Shown: positions 1-14,062 of the stretch, piece by piece
Numbering within the stretch: the stretch's first letter is position 1
Layout: each line of letters starts with the position of its first letter
Assembly: GCA_944989445.1 (NCBI GenBank)
Contig: CALYLW010000066.1
Coordinates: forward strand, 526,501 to 590,500
DNA from: Ampullaceana balthica
Taxonomy: Eukaryota; Mollusca; Gastropoda; Lymnaeidae
Direction: 5' to 3'
Length of the DNA stretch: 64,000 nt
The notes under the pieces: model-generated
The model's input: only the letters and a program-made list of their open reading frames with translations
Database searches by the model: none
Told to the model about the DNA's origin: nothing
Program-made: the position numbers and the translations under genes

Positions 1-222
1 GTGATTGTACAAGTCATTCGGTTAGTTGTGCTGTAGAAGTGATTGTGAAAGTCATTCAGTTAGTTGTCATAGAAGTGATTGTGAAAGTCATTCGGTTAGT
101 TGTGCTATAGAAGTGATTGTGAAAGTCATCAGTCACTTGTGCTGTAGAAGTGATTGTGAAAGTCATCAGTTAGTTGTGCTATAGAAGTGTTTGTGAAAAT
201 CATAAATTAGCGGTGCTATTGA
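1..222. repeat. Minisatellite, 36-38-bp unit, about 6 copies
   Basis: Copies begin at 1, 39, 75, 113, 150 and 187 with the anchor GTGATTGTGAAAGTCAT. The array probably extends left of the window. The last copy is degenerate (GTGTTTGTGAAAATCAT). Confidence 0.92.
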
Positions 223-769
223 AATGCTGGAATGGAAAGACGTGCATTTATTCCCTAGCCAACTGTATTTGCCTTTAACAATGAAAAATTAATACATTAA
301 AAACAATTTCTTACACCTTTCGATATATTGTTTGTTCATGAATATATCAACAAACTATAAAATACATTAACTACTATTACCCTCGTCTTGAGCACGTCAT
401 TTCGTTGAATGTAAAGTTACATTCCTTTCTAAATTCCAAAGACTTCATTGCATTCAATTTTTCACAGCAAGCACAATTTTTAGCTAAACTAACATTCACT
501 GAAGTGATCATACGCACACACATATTTTAAGTAACGTACTCTCTTAAAGAAATCCTTTCACTTCCAACACCTTATATTTTTTAAGATAAATGACATAATT
601 GTTGTCATACCAACGCCTTTTTTTTCTGAAAGGCCTTTAACCATACATTTACCATAATTTAATTAAACAATTTTAAAAATTATTTTACATTAATTTATTT
701 TTAAAAATATGGCAATATCTATTTGCAGCACACAAAAAAGAAAAAAAATAATTAGTACATTAACCAGGT
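223..769. other. AT-rich unique sequence, nothing recognised
   Basis: This stretch has no ORF of note, no clear repeat and no splice-bounded coding segment that I can see. It ends in A/T-rich runs just before the 26-bp array. Confidence 0.6.
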
Positions 770-2050
770 CCAGATATCCGTAGGTCCATTTAATTACAAC
801 CATCTGCAGGTCCAGTTAGTCCCAAATATGTGTACGTCCAGTTGATACCCGGATACATGTACGTCCAGTTGATCCCAAATATATGTATGTCAAGTTGCTC
901 CCAGATATATGTATATCCATTTGATCCAAGATATATGTATGTCCAGTTGATCCCAGATATATGTATATCCAGTTGATCCCAGATTTATGTATGTCAAGTT
1001 GCTCCCAGATATATGTATGTCTAGTTGATCCCAGGTATATGTATGTCTAATTGATCCCAGATATATGTATGTCCAGTTGATCCCAGATATATGTATGTCC
1101 AGTTGATCCCAGATATATGTATGTCCAGTTGATCCCAGATATATGTATATCCAGTTGATCCCAGATGTATTTATGTCAAGTTGCTCCCAGATATATGTAT
1201 GTCTAGTTGATCCCAGATATATGTATGTCTAATTGATCCCAGATATATGTATGTCCAGTTGATCCCAGATATATGTATGTCCAGTTGATCCCAGATATAT
1301 GTATGTCCAGTTGATCCCAGATATATGTATGTCCAGTTGATCCCATATATCTGTATGTCAAGTTGATCCCATATATATGTATGTCTAGTTGATCCCAGAT
1401 ATATGTATGTCCAGTTGATCCCAGATATATGTATGTCCAGTTGATCCCAGATATATGTATGACCAGTTGATCCCAGATATTTGTATGTCCAGTTGATCCG
1501 AGATATCTGTATGTCCAGTTGATCCCAGATATATGTATGCCCAGTTGATCCCAGATATCTGTATGTCCAGTTGATCCCAGATATCTGTATGTCCAGTTGA
1601 TCCCAGATATATGTACTTCCAGTTGATCCCAGATATATGTATGTCTAGTTGATCCCAGATATATGTATGTCTAGTTGAACCCTGATATATGTATGTCTAG
1701 TTGAGCCCAGATATATGTATGTCCAGTTGATCCCAGATATCTGTATTTCAAGTTGCTCCCAGATATATGTATGTCCAGTTGATCCCAGATATATGTATGT
1801 CCAGTTGATCCCAGATATATGTATGTCTAGTTTATCCCAGATATATGTACGTCCAGCTGATCCCAGATATATGTATGTCCAGTTGATCCCAGATATATGT
1901 ATGTCCAGTTGATCCAAGATATATGTACGTCCAGTTGATCCCAGATATATGTATGACCAGTTGATCCCAGATATATGTATGTTCAGTTGAGCCCAGATAT
2001 ATGTATGTCCAGTTGATCCCAGATATATGTATGTCCAGTTTATCCCAGGT
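770..2050. repeat. Minisatellite, 26-bp unit, about 48 copies
   Basis: The unit reads CCAGTTGATCCCAGATATAT plus GTATGT. First copies are degenerate and the middle is homogeneous. Because 26 is not a multiple of three, the short ORFs on both strands (for example 1645-2127 minus, 1715-1912 plus) cycle through frames and are products of the repeat. Confidence 0.96.
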
Positions 2051-2311
2051 GTCCGTAATGGAAACCGTTCGTGGAGAAGAACATGTTTTAATTTTTTTTT
2101 ATTATATAGCTGTAAATAATTACTCAAGACTTATTTGTTGTATTGTGGCAACAATTTTACTTGGTTTCTTGAACCGCTCTGTAATCAGCAATGGGAAGAA
2201 ACAGGTACTAGCAGATAGGAAACACTGCTTGGGTTATATAATGTAAGTTCATTTTGTCATCACTGAAAAACAATGTTTATTTTGTAAAAGAGAAATGTAA
2301 TTGGTTAGCTT

Positions 2312-2480
2312 TTTATTAACTTGCTGTCGTTCGTTCCTGTCTGCAAAATTTCAAATTTTCAAAATTTCAGACGATCGAATGTACCGTAATTAAATTAATG
2401 TATTTTTGTTCATCTCTATATAGCATCTGTATTACTCTGCTATTGTTGACATCCACGTGCCACCGGAATTCACCCCAGCC
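2312..2480. repeat. Dispersed repeat family C, copy 1
   Basis: This segment matches 34495-34705 over most of its length: it starts TTATTAACTTGC, then has the core GATCGAATGTACCGTAATTA, then ATATAGCATCTGTAT and CACGTGCC. The core is also shared with the 0.5-kb modules of 18951-23306. It is probably a non-autonomous transposable element; the class is not certain. Confidence 0.75.
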
Positions 2481-2642
2481 ATTGATTACCACATCCCCAT
2501 GTTTAACAGCAAGGGGAGCAATCCATAATATATGGAAACCAATAAATAATTAGGCAATGTTGTATTTAACGAGTTTTCTTATGTACAATAAAAAATAAAA
2601 TTTTCGATTTACTCTATGATTTTACACTTAATCTAAAACGAA

Positions 2643-3190
2643 TAGGGCTGCGGAAATTAACTATTAATTTCTCGATTAATCGTTAAAATTTTTTATCGAT
2701 TAAAATTATTTTAATCGATAAAAATTGGATTAAAATTAAAGAAAATATTTATCATATTTTATATTTTGTTATAAATAAATAATTAAAAATTAATAATAAT
2801 TTATATTTTTTTTACGTACAAACTTCTCCCGCGTAATATTATAATTTATTTTATTATTTTATCTGGACCGGCAGACGGTCAACTAAAAAATGACTGACAG
2901 CATCAGCGCATTTAAATTTTAACATATAACTAGAAAGTTGAGCAAAAATTTAGTTTTTAAGCTAACTGCGGATGACATAAGATGGTTCACTGCCATAAAC
3001 AATTCTCTTTTAAAGGATCAAATACATCGCTGACTTACAAAATATTCTTAATTTTCAATGTATGTGAGAAATGTTCAGTTTAATGCCGTCATAAATTTTT
3101 ATTTTTTTCTTTAATCGAAATTATCGATTAATTAATCGATACTTTTTCAAAAGTTAACAATTAAATTAAAATTTATCGATAATAGCCCTA
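2643..3190 (+). mobile_element. hAT-like MITE, family D, copy 1 (548 bp)
   Basis: Ends are TAGGGCT and AGCCCTA (inverted), followed inward on both sides by AT-rich arms with repeated ATCGATTAA motifs. Flanks AAAACGAA (2635-2642) and AAAAAGAA (3191-3198) match at 7 of 8 bases, consistent with the 8-bp target duplication of hAT elements. A second copy lies inverted at 48038-48477. It has no coding capacity. Confidence 0.8.
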
Positions 3191-3199
3191 AAAAAGAAA

Positions 3200-3270
3200 T
3201 AAAATAAAAAGAGGTAAAAAAACATTTTTACTAAAAAGACGAAAATAATTTAAAACTTATAAGTACAAGT
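3200..3270. repeat. AT-rich arm shared with the inverted repeat at 34.8-35.2 kb
   Basis: The sequence AAAATAATTTAAAACTTATA with flanking GAGGTAAAAAAACATTTTTA resembles the arms at 34838-34955 and 35058-35178. It directly abuts the start of the 40-bp satellite. Confidence 0.55.
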
Positions 3271-6200
3271 CCCGGCTTAACTTTGAATCATCATCTCACC
3301 TTCACTAACACCTGGCTTAACTTTGAATCATGATCTCACCTTCACTAACACCTGGCTTAACTTTGAATCATGATCTCACCTTCACTAACACCTGGCTTAA
3401 CTTTGAATCATGATCTCACCTTCACTAACACCTGGCTTAACTGTGAATCGTGATCTCACCTTCACTAACACGTGGCTTAACTTTGAATCATGATCTCACC
3501 TTCACTAACACCTGTACTTAACTTTGAATCGTGATCTCACATTCACTAACACCTGGCTTAACTTTGAATCATGATCTCACCTTCACTTACACCTGGCTTA
3601 ACTGTGAATCGTGATCTCACCTTCACTAACACCTGGCTTAACTGTGAATTATGATCTCACCTTCACTAACACCTGGCTTAACTTTGAATCGTGATCTCAC
3701 CTTCACTAGCACCTGGCTAACTGTGAATCATGATCTCACCTTCACTAACACATGGCTTAACTGTGAATAATGATCTCACCTTCACTAACACCTGGCTTAA
3801 CTGTGAATCGTGATCTAACCTTCACTAACACCTGGCTTAACTGTGAATCGTGATCTCACCTTCACTAACACCTGGCTTAACTTTGAATCATGATCTCACC
3901 TTCACTAACACCTGGGTTAACTGTGAATCGTGATCTCACCTTCACTAACACCTGGCTTAACTTTGAATCATGATCTCACCTTCACTAACACCTGGCTTAT
4001 CTGTGAATCGTTATCTCACCTTCACTAACACCTGGCTTAACTTTGAATCATGATCTCACCTTCACTAACACCTGGCTTAACTTTGAATCATGATCTCACC
4101 TTCACTAACACCTGGCTTAACTGTGAATCGTGATCTCACCTTCACTAACACGTGGCTTAACTTTGAATCATGATCTCACCTTCACTAACACCTGTACTTA
4201 ACTTTGAATCGTGATCTCACCTTCACTAACACCTGGCTTAACTTTGAATCATGATCTCACCTTCACTAACACCTGGCTTAACTGTGAATCGTGATCTCAC
4301 CTTCACTAACACCTGGCTTAACTGTGAATTATGATCTCACCTTCACTAACACCTGGCTTAACTTTGAATCGTGATCTCACCTTCATTAACACCTGGCTTA
4401 ACTGTGAATCATGATCTCACCTTCACTAACACCTGGCTTAACTTTGAATCATGATCTCACCTTCACTAACACCTGGCTTATCTGTGAATCGTTATCTCAC
4501 CTTCACTAACACCTGGCTTAACTTTGAATCATGATCTCACCTTCACTAACACCTGGCTTAACTTTGAATCATGATCTCACCTTCACTAACACCTGGCTTA
4601 ACTGTGAATCGTGATCTCACCTTCACTAACACGTGGCTTAACTTTGAATCATGATCTCACCTTCACTAACACCTGTACTTAACTTTGAATCGTGATCTCA
4701 CCTTCACTAACACCTGGCTTAACTTTGAATCATGATCTCACCTTCACTAACACCTGGCTTAACTGTGAATCGTGATCTCACCTTCACTAACACCTGGCTT
4801 AACTGTGAATTATGATCTCACCTTCACTAACACCTGGCTTAACTTTGAATCGTGATCTCACCTTCATTAACACCTGGCTTAACTGTGAATCATGATCTCA
4901 CCTTCACTAACACCTGGATTAATTTTGAATCATGATCTCACCTTCACTAACACCTGGCTTAACTGTGAATCGTGATCTCACCTTCACTAACACCTGGCTT
5001 AACTGTGAATCGTGATCTCACCTTCACTAACACCTGGCTTAACTTTGAATCATGATCTCACCTTCACTAACACCTGGCTTATATGTGAATCGTTATCTCA
5101 CCTTCACTAACACCTGGCTTAACTTTGAATCATGATCTCACCTTCACTAACACCTGGCTTAACTTTGAATCATGGTCTCACCTTCCCTAACACCTGGCCA
5201 AACTTTGAATCGTGATCTCACCTTCACTAACACCTTGCTTAACTTTGAATCATGATCTCACCTTCACTAACACCTGGCTTAACTTTGAATCATGATCTCA
5301 CATTCACTAACACCTGGCTTAACTTTGAATCGTGATCTCACTTTCACTAACAACTGGCTTAACTGTGAATCATGATCTCACCTTCACTAACACCTGGCTT
5401 AACTGTAAATCGTGATCTCACCTTCACTAACACCTGGCTTAACTGTGAATTATGATATCACCTTCACTAACACCTGGCTTAACTGTGAATCATGATCTCA
5501 CCTTCACTAACACCTGGCTTAACTGTGAATCGTGATCTCACCTTCACTAACACCTGGCTTAACTGTGAATCATGATCTCACCTTCACTAACACATGGCTT
5601 AACTGTGAATCATGATCTCACCTTCACTAACACCTGGCTTAACTGTGAATCGTGATCTCACCTTCACTAACACCTGGCTTAACTTTGAATCATGATCTCA
5701 CCTTCACTAACACCTGTACTTAACTTTGAATCGTGATCTCACCTTCACTAACACCTGGCTTAACTGTGAATCATGATCTCACCTTCACTAACACCTGGCT
5801 TAACTGTGAATCATGATCTCACCTTCACTAACACCTGGCTTAACTGTGAACGGTGATCTCACCTTCACTAACACCTGGCTTAACTGTGAATCATGATCTC
5901 ACCTTCACTAACACCTGGCTTAACTTTGAATCGTGAGCTCACTTTCACTAACACCTGGCTTAACTGTAAATCATGATCTCACCTTCACTAACACCTGGCT
6001 TAACTGTGAATCGTGATCTCACCTTCACTAACACCTGGCTTAATTGTAATCGTGATCTTACCTTCACTAACACCTGGCTTAACTGTGAATCATGATCTCA
6101 CCTTCACTAACACCTGGCTTAACTGTGAATCGTGATCTCACCTTCACTAACACCTGGCTTAACTGTGAATCATGATCCCACCTTAACTAACACCTGGCTT

Positions 6201-9200
6201 AACTGTGAATCATGATCTCACCTTCACTAACACCTGGCTTAATTGTGAATCGTGATCTCACCTTCACTAACACCTGGCTTAACTGTAAATCATGATCTCA
6301 CCTTCACTAACACCTGGCTTAACTTTGAATCATAATCTCACCTTTACTAACACCTGGCTTAACTGTGAATCGTGATCTCACCTTCACTAACACCTGGCTT
6401 AACTTTGAATCATGATCTCACCTTCACTAACACCTGGCTTAACTGTGAATCGTGATCTCACCTTCACTAACACGTGGCTTAACTTTGAATCATGATCTCA
6501 CCTTCACTAACACCTGTACTTAACTTTGAATCGTGATCTCACATTCACTAACACCTGGCTTAACTTTGAATCATGATCTCACCTTCACTTACACCTGGCT
6601 TAACTGTGAATCGTGATCTCACCTTCACTAACACCTGGCTTAACTGTGAATTATGATCTCACCTTCACTAACACCTGGCTTAACTTTGAATCGTGATCTC
6701 ACCTTCACTAGCACCTGGCTTAACTGTGAATCATGATCTCACCTTCACTAACACATGGCTTAACTGTGAATAATGATCTCACCTTCACTAACACCTGGCT
6801 TAACTGTGAATCGTGATCTAACCTTCACTAACACCTGGCTTAACTGTGAATCGTGATCTCACCTTCACTAACACCTGGCTTAACTTTGAATCATGATCTC
6901 ACCTTCACTAACACCTGGGTTAACTGTGAATCGTGATCTCACCTTCACTAACACCTGGCTTAACTTTGAATCATGATCTCACCTTCACTAACACCTGGCT
7001 TATCTGTGAATCGTTATCTCACCTTCACTAACACCTGGCTTAACTTTGAATCATGATCTCACCTTCACTAACACCTGGCTTAACTTTGAATCATGATCTC
7101 ACCTTCACTAACACCTGGCTTAACTGTGAATCGTGATCTCACCTTCACTAACACGTGGCTTAACTTTGAATCATGATCTCACCTTCACTAACACCTGTAC
7201 TTAACTTTGAATCGTGATCTCACCTTCACTAACACCTGGCTTAACTTTGAATCATGATCTCACCTTCACTAACACCTGGCTTAACTGTGAATCGTGATCT
7301 CACCTTCACTAACACCTGGCTTAACTGTGAATTATGATCTCACCTTCACTAACACCTGGCTTAACTTTGAATCGTGATCTCACCTTCATTAACACCTGGC
7401 TTAACTGTGAATCATGATCTCACCTTCACTAACACCTGGATTAATTTTGAATCATGATCTCACCTTCACTAACACCTGGCTTAACTGTGAATCGTGATCT
7501 CACCTTCACTAACACCTGGCTTAACTGTGAATCGTGAGCTCACCTTCACTAACACCTGGCTTAACTTTGAATCATGATCTCACCTTCACTAACACCTGGC
7601 TTATATGTGAATCGTTATCTCACCTTCACTAACACCTGGCTTAACTTTGAATCATGATCTCACCTTCACTAACACCTGGCTTAACTTTGAATCATGGTCT
7701 CACCTTCCCTAACACCTGGCCAAACTTTGAATCGTGATCTCACCTTCACTAACACCTTGCTTAACTTTGAATCATGATCTCACCTTCACTAACACCTGGC
7801 TTAACTTTGAATCATGATCTCACATTCACTAACACCTGGCTTAACTTTGAATCGTGATCTCACTTTCACTAACACCTGGCTTAACTGTGAATCATGATCT
7901 CACCTTCACTAACACCTGGCTTAACTGTAAATCGTGATCTCACCTTCACTAACACCTGGCTTAACTGTGAATTATGATATCACCTTCACTAACACCTGGC
8001 TTAACTGTGAATCATGATCTCACCTTCACTAACACCTGGCTTAACTGTGAATCGTGATCTCACCTTCACTAACACCTGGCTTAACTGTGAATCATGATCT
8101 CACCTTCACTAACACCTGGCTTAACTGTGAATCATGATCTCACCTTCACTAACACCTGGCTTAACTGTGAATCGTGATCTCACCTTCACTAACACCTGGC
8201 TTAACTTTGAATCATGATCTCACCTTCACTAACACCTGTACTTAACTTTGAATCGTGATCTCACCTTCACTAACACCTGGCTTAACTGTGAATCATGATC
8301 TCACCTTCACTAACACCTGGCTTAACTGTGAATCATGATCTCACCTTCACTAACACCTGGCTTAACTGTGAACGGTGATCTCACCTTCACTAACACCTGG
8401 CTTAACTGTGAATCATGATCTCACCTTCACTAACACCTGGCTTAACTTTGAATCGTGATCTCACTTTCACTAACACCTGGCTTAACTGTGAATCATGATC
8501 TCACCTTCACTAACACCTGGCTTAACTGTGAATCGTGATCTCACCTTCACTAACACCTGGCTTAATTGTAATCGTGATCTTACCTTCACTAACACCTGGC
8601 TTAACTGTGAATCATGATCTCACCTTCACTAACACCTGGCTTAACTGTGAATCGTGATCTCACCTTCACTAACACCTGGCTTAACTGTGAATCATGATCC
8701 CACCTTAACTAACACCTGGCTTAACTGTGAATCATGATCTCACCTTCACTAACACCTGGCTTAATTGTGAATCGTGATCTCACCTTCACTAACACCTGGC
8801 TTAACTGTAAATCATGATCTCACCTTCACTAACACCTGGCTTAACTTTGAATCATAATCTCACCTTTACTAACACCTGGCTTAACTGTGAATCGTGATCT
8901 CACCTTCACTAACACCTGGCTTAACTTTGAATCATGATCTCACCTTCACTAACACCTGGCTTAACTGTGAATCATGATCTCACCTTCACTAACACCTGGC
9001 TTAACTTTGAATCATGATCTCACCTTCACTAACACCTGGCTTAACTTTGAATTGTGATCTCACCTTCATTAACACCTGGCTTAACTGTGAATCATGATCT
9101 CTCCTTCACTAACACCTGGCTTAATTTTGAATCATGATCTCACCTTCACTAACACCTGGCTTAACTGTGAATTATGATCTCACCTTCACTAACACCTGGC

Positions 9201-9300
9201 TTAACTGTGAATCATGATCTCACCTTCACTAACACCTGGCTTAACTGTGAATCGTGATCTCACCTTCACTAACACCTGAATTAACTTTGAATCATGATCT
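3262..9300. repeat. Satellite-like array, 40-bp unit, about 150 copies, with higher-order structure
   Basis: The monomer reads CACCTGGCTTAACTTTGAAT then CATGATCTCACCTTCACTAA. Variants differ mainly at CTTTGAATCA/CTGTGAATCG, and some units are 41 bp (CCTGTACTTAAC) or 39 bp (AATTGTAATCG). Blocks of variant units recur in order. The block at about 3471 recurs at about 6473; units at 5161 and 6331 recur 2520 bp later at 7681 and 8851; and a 481-bp block is doubled at about 4151/4631. No ORF of significance is present. This is the largest array in the window. Confidence 0.97.
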
Positions 9301-9880
9301 CCTCTTTGTGTACAATGATTTGATCTTTAGTATGTAAACGATGATCTCATCTCTTGGTATATGATAATTTGATCATTCTCTGTGTTATATTCTGAAATAT
9401 CTTTGAATGATAATCTGGTCTATTTCTGGGAGATGATATTCTTAATCTATTAATGACTTTGTTTTTGTGAAAGATTTGTGAAGTATGATTTGGTTGTTAT
9501 GTATGGTTCTGATACGATCAATAAGTTAAGAATAACAGTTTTGTATGTGCGTGGCGATCTGGTCTGTCTGTAATGGTTGATACTCACTATATAAATGTGA
9601 TCTTATTTTAAAAGGTTTAAAGAGCTTTAACTATACAAGAAATTTGGGCAGGATTAGTTGAAAGTTATTCTCATCTATTCATAAATGTACGTTTCATTTA
9701 TACATGAATGTTGTTGTGATGTATAATTGAAATTTGTGATGCTCTTCACTTGAACGTTGTTCTGATCATTACGTGAGAATTCTTATAATCTATACATGAC
9801 ACTTGGTCACGTGTATACATCAAAGTTGTTCTGATCTATACATGTAAGTTGTTCTAATCTAGCATAACAGTTTGTCTGAT
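9301..9880. other. Degenerate decay zone after the satellite
   Basis: The sequence has loose echoes of the satellite and of the next array (GATCTCATCTC, TGATCTATACATG) but no regular period. It looks like old, mutated tandem copies. No gene is seen. Confidence 0.5.
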
Positions 9881-10255
9881 TTAAACATGTTATTTGGTGT
9901 GATTTATACATGAATGTCTGTCTGATTTATAAATGAATGTCTGTCTGATTTATACATGAATGTCTGTCTGATTTATAAATGAATGTCTGTCTGATTTATA
10001 CATGAATGTCTGTCTGATTTATACATGAATGTCTGTCTGATTTATACATGAATGTCTGTCTGATTTATACATGAATGTCTGTCTGATTTATACATGAATG
10101 TCTGTCTGATTTATACATGAATGTCTGTCTGATTTATACATGAATGTCTGTCTGATTTATACATGAATGTCTGTCTGATTTATACATGAATGTCTGTCTG
10201 ATTTATACATGAATGTCTGTCTGATTTATACATGAATGTCTGTCTGATTTATATA
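9880..10255. repeat. Minisatellite, 24-bp unit, about 15 copies
   Basis: The unit is TGAATGTCTGTCTGATTTAT plus ACAT. The copies are almost identical, so the expansion is likely young. Confidence 0.96.
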
Positions 10256-12066
10256 TGAAAATTCTTCTGATCGACCAAAAAATGGTCTAATCTGTAAATC
10301 CGATCTTTTTCAAAGGACCAAATTTTCTCTGAGGAAGTCATTTTCTATAAAAGGAATATTTATGGTAGTCTTACATATCTGTGAGTTCGTATTTTATTTT
10401 ATTTTAAGCCCGATTCCCCATAAATGCGATCGATGATGGGGAAATTGATGTTTCCTATATGTGCAGAATGATGTTTTTTTTAAATATGAGGGGTAATGTT
10501 ATCTATATGTGAAGGATGATTTTATCTCTATATGAAGGGATAGTGACATCTGTATGTAAAAGATGATGTTATCTATATGAGAAGGTTGAGGTGGGTGTTG
10601 TTTTTTTTGTTGTTGTTGTTTTTTTTGTTTTTTTTTGTGTGTGTATACGCAAGGTGATTTTTTTGAAAAATAGGCTTACTTCTAAGTCAAAAACAATCAG
10701 TTAACTTTGTGTTTGCTTTCGAACAGTCAAAATATCTTTGTACTCTATTTTGTGGTGCAGCTAAGTAATAGGTTTAAATTTTTATTTTTGTGGCACTTAT
10801 CTTAATTACTAGTTGGTTTTTAGATCTTTCTCATTATAATTTTGCACTTAAAGCATCTATTGAATTTTCTTCTTTTATTTAAACTTCCAAAATTAGATAT
10901 TTTTTTTAAAAGGAGCAATGAGCCTATATATTGAATGTACATTATAAAATCATCTTTTAAATATGTAAAATAAAATTCTCCGAAATCGATGCATTTATAA
11001 TTGAACACTTACATTAGTCAACCCGATCTATTGAAAAATATGTATGTAATCGTGGTTACAACCTAAAGTAATCGAGAATTTAATGGCCAAGAAAAATCCT
11101 GCCCAACAAGGTCAGTGGGCGCCATTATTTTGTCATGGAGAAAAACTTCAATCCATGGGAGCTAAGCGCGTGTAAGCACGAGAGGCCCGCCACTGGGAGA
11201 ATTTTCCTCATTAAAATCCCCGAGACCTGCCGTGTGCGAGCTGAGATCAATGACGACATTGCTGGTGATTAACTAACACGCCTGTCAGTTTCCTGGAGGA
11301 ACAACTCGGACGGACGGTGAGACACTGACAGTTGCTCTTGGCTCTTCTCCTCAACATCAAATATTTGGCTTTCATCAGAGTGGTAAAATTGGTAGGAGAT
11401 ATTTTTTTCAGGCAAACAAACTTCTGGAGGACATTTAGAAATAAGATTCGTAATCTTTTTAAGAGCTTCTATTGTCTTTAATCTTTAAAATCTTAAGCAA
11501 CTGTTATCTTCTTAACTTCTTTAACAAAATTATTTTTATAAAAAAATAATAAATTTGCCACCTTCTGAGATGACCACGCATCGGAAGTTCATATTATTTG
11601 TATTTTTGAATTGTATTGCATTATGTCGTCATTTGTACATCGCTTCAATCTCTTTGTGCCTCTATGTGAAATGTTTGATAATTTAACCCCTTTACTTTGA
11701 CAAGACGAAGAGTCAAAATATTTTACACCCGTAACAGGCGACTCCACGATACAGTTAATTTAGGTACACTGAAAATGTTTATGCACACGATATGAAGGCA
11801 CAATGGTATGGTCTCATTTTTAATAGTGTGCCACGTGACTTACGTTAAGTACCGCTTTTGGTTCCCGTGAAATTTCATTATTACAGAATCGAAAATCTCT
11901 AAATGTCATTTTCGCATGAACGAAGTTTGGTTTAAGAGATATCTCGACTGAGTTAAAGAAATGAATTAAATGCCTTTAAGAATTTCCAGCAAAATATTCG
12001 ATATCTCTATCGGATTGTTGATCTAAATCCCTCTTTAGATGCACTAATCATATTTACATATTTACA
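10256..12066. other. Unique AT-rich sequence with a GC-richer island at about 11083-11350
   Basis: Most of this stretch is AT-rich and featureless, with a T/G run at 10595-10640. The island has higher complexity and GC content and holds a 31-codon ORF from ATG 11083 (begins MAKKNPAQQGQW) with no family match that I recognise. It may be conserved non-coding DNA or an exon or promoter of unknown type. Confidence 0.45.
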
Positions 12067-12410
12067 TCCTATATAATAAAAGGCTATATTCCGTGCGGTC
12101 ATCGATAGCGCTTGGTCCCTCAAACACATCTGACTCCTAAAGCCAATCATATTGAACACGTTTACGCGGACGTTCAAAACGAGTAATTTTTGGTGCATTA
12201 TTTCTTCCAAGACTTCATTTTGAGTTATGCGCGTTGGGATTTATAGTCACTAGCTCTGTTTTTACGAATTATTTATTTTAATTATAATGAATAGTATTTT
12301 CGTCTTGATGCACAATATACGTGTATGCCGGTCGAGACGGCTGTTGAAGGGGAGTTACAACATGCCACCGAACGGTGGCGGTACGTCCTTGGACGGGCTT
12401 TGTTGCTCGT
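12067..12410 (+). mobile_element. Dispersed element family B, copy 1 (344 bp)
   Basis: This segment matches 26082-26427 end to end: it starts TCCTATATAATAAAAGGCT, contains CCAATCATATTGAACACG and GGGATTTATAGTCA, and ends GGACGGGCTTTGTTGCTCGT. A perfect hairpin, GCCACC-GAAC-GGTGGC, sits about 40 bp before the right end. It is a non-autonomous element. A start TC and a subterminal 3' hairpin recall Helitron-like elements, but the end CTCGT does not fit the CTRR rule, so the class is open. Short TTTACATA repeats flank it. Confidence 0.75.
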
Positions 12411-12525
12411 AATGACATATTTACATATTTAATTATTTACATATTTACATATTTACTTACATTCAGTTTTTGTGAACACACAATGGTGTTTGAAAAACTA
12501 AGTATTAAAAATTAAAACTCCGCCA

Positions 12526-14062
12526 ACAGTGTAAGATTCAACAGTGTAAGATCCAACAGTGTAAGATCCAACAGTGTAAGATCCAACAGTGTAAGATCCA
12601 ACAGTGTAAGATCCAACAGTGTAAGATCCAACCGTGTAAGATCCAACAGTGTAAGATCCAACAGTGTAAGATCCAACAGTGTAAGATCCAACAGTGTAAG
12701 ATCCAACAGTGTAAGATCCAACAGTGTAAGATCCAACAGTGTAAGATCCAAAAGTGTAAGATCCAACAGTGTAAGATCCAACAGTGTAAGATCCAACAGT
12801 GCAAGATCGAAAAGTGTAAGATCCAACAGTGTAAGATCCAACAGTGTAAGATCCAACAGTGTAAGATCCAACAGTGTAAGATCCAACAGTGTAAGATCCA
12901 ACAGTGTAAGATCCAACAGTGTAAGATTCAACAGTGTAAGATTCAACAGTGTAAGATCCAACAGTGTAAGATCCAACAGTGTAAGATCCAACAGTGTAAG
13001 ATCCAACAGTGTAAGATCCAACAGTGTAAGATCCAACAGTGTAACATCCAACAGTGTAAGATCCAACAGTGTAAGATTCAACAGTGTAAGATCCAACAGT
13101 GTAAGATCCAACAGTGTAAGATCGAAAATTGTAAGATCCAACAGTGTAAGATACAACAGTGTAAGATCCAACAGTGTAAGATCCAACAGTGTAAGATCCA
13201 ACAGTGTAAGATCCACCAGTGTAAGATCCAACAGTGTAAGATCCAACAGTTTAAGATCCACCAGTGTAAGATCCAACAGTGTAAGATCCAACAGTTTAAG
13301 ATCCAACAGTGTAAGATCCAACAGTGTAAGATCCAACAGTGTAAGATCCAACAGTGTAAGATCCAACAGTGTAAGATCCAACAGTGTAAGATCCAACAGT
13401 GTAAGATCAAAAAGTGTAAGATCCAACAGTGTAAGATCCAACAGTGTAAGATCCAACAGTGTAAGATCGAAAAGTGTAAGATCCAACAGTGTAAGATCCA
13501 ACAGTGTAAGATCCAACAGTGTAAGATCGAAAAGTATAAGATCCAACAGTGTAAGATCCAACAGTTTAAGATCCAACAGTGTAAGATTCAACAGTGTAAG
13601 ATTCAACAGTGTAAGATCAAACAGTGTAAGATCCAACAGTGTAAGATCCAACAGTGTAAGATCCAACAGTGTAAGATCCAACAGTGTAAGATCCAACAGT
13701 GTAAGATCCAACAGTGTAAGATCCAACAGTGTAAGATCCAACAGTGTAAGATCCAACAGTGTAAGATCCAACAGTGTAAGATCCAACAGTGTAAGATCCA
13801 ACAGTGTAAGATCGAAAAGTGTAAGATCCAACAGTGTAAGATCCAACAGTGTAAGATCCAACAGTTTTAGATTCAACAGTGTAAGATTCAACAGTGTAAG
13901 ATCCAACAGTGTAAGATCCAACAGTGTAAGATCCAACAGTGTAAGATCCAACAGTGTAACATCCAACAGTGTAAGATCAAACAGTGTAAGATCCAACAGT
14001 GTAAGATCCAACAGTGTAAGATCCAACAGTGTAACATCCAACAGTGTAAGATCCACCATTGA
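12526..14062. repeat. Minisatellite, 15-bp unit, about 102 copies
   Basis: The unit is AGTGTAAGATCCAAC. Since 15 is a multiple of three, the minus strand stays open for 541 codons (LTLLD repeats) and another frame gives HCWIL repeats; these are repeat products. Variant units (GATCGAA, GATTCAA, TTTAAG) recur in blocks, suggesting block duplication. Confidence 0.97.

Noticed and set aside
12067..12410. A firm Helitron assignment for family B.
   Set aside because: The 3' end lacks CTRR, and insertion between A and T is not clear in both copies; only a weak resemblance remains.
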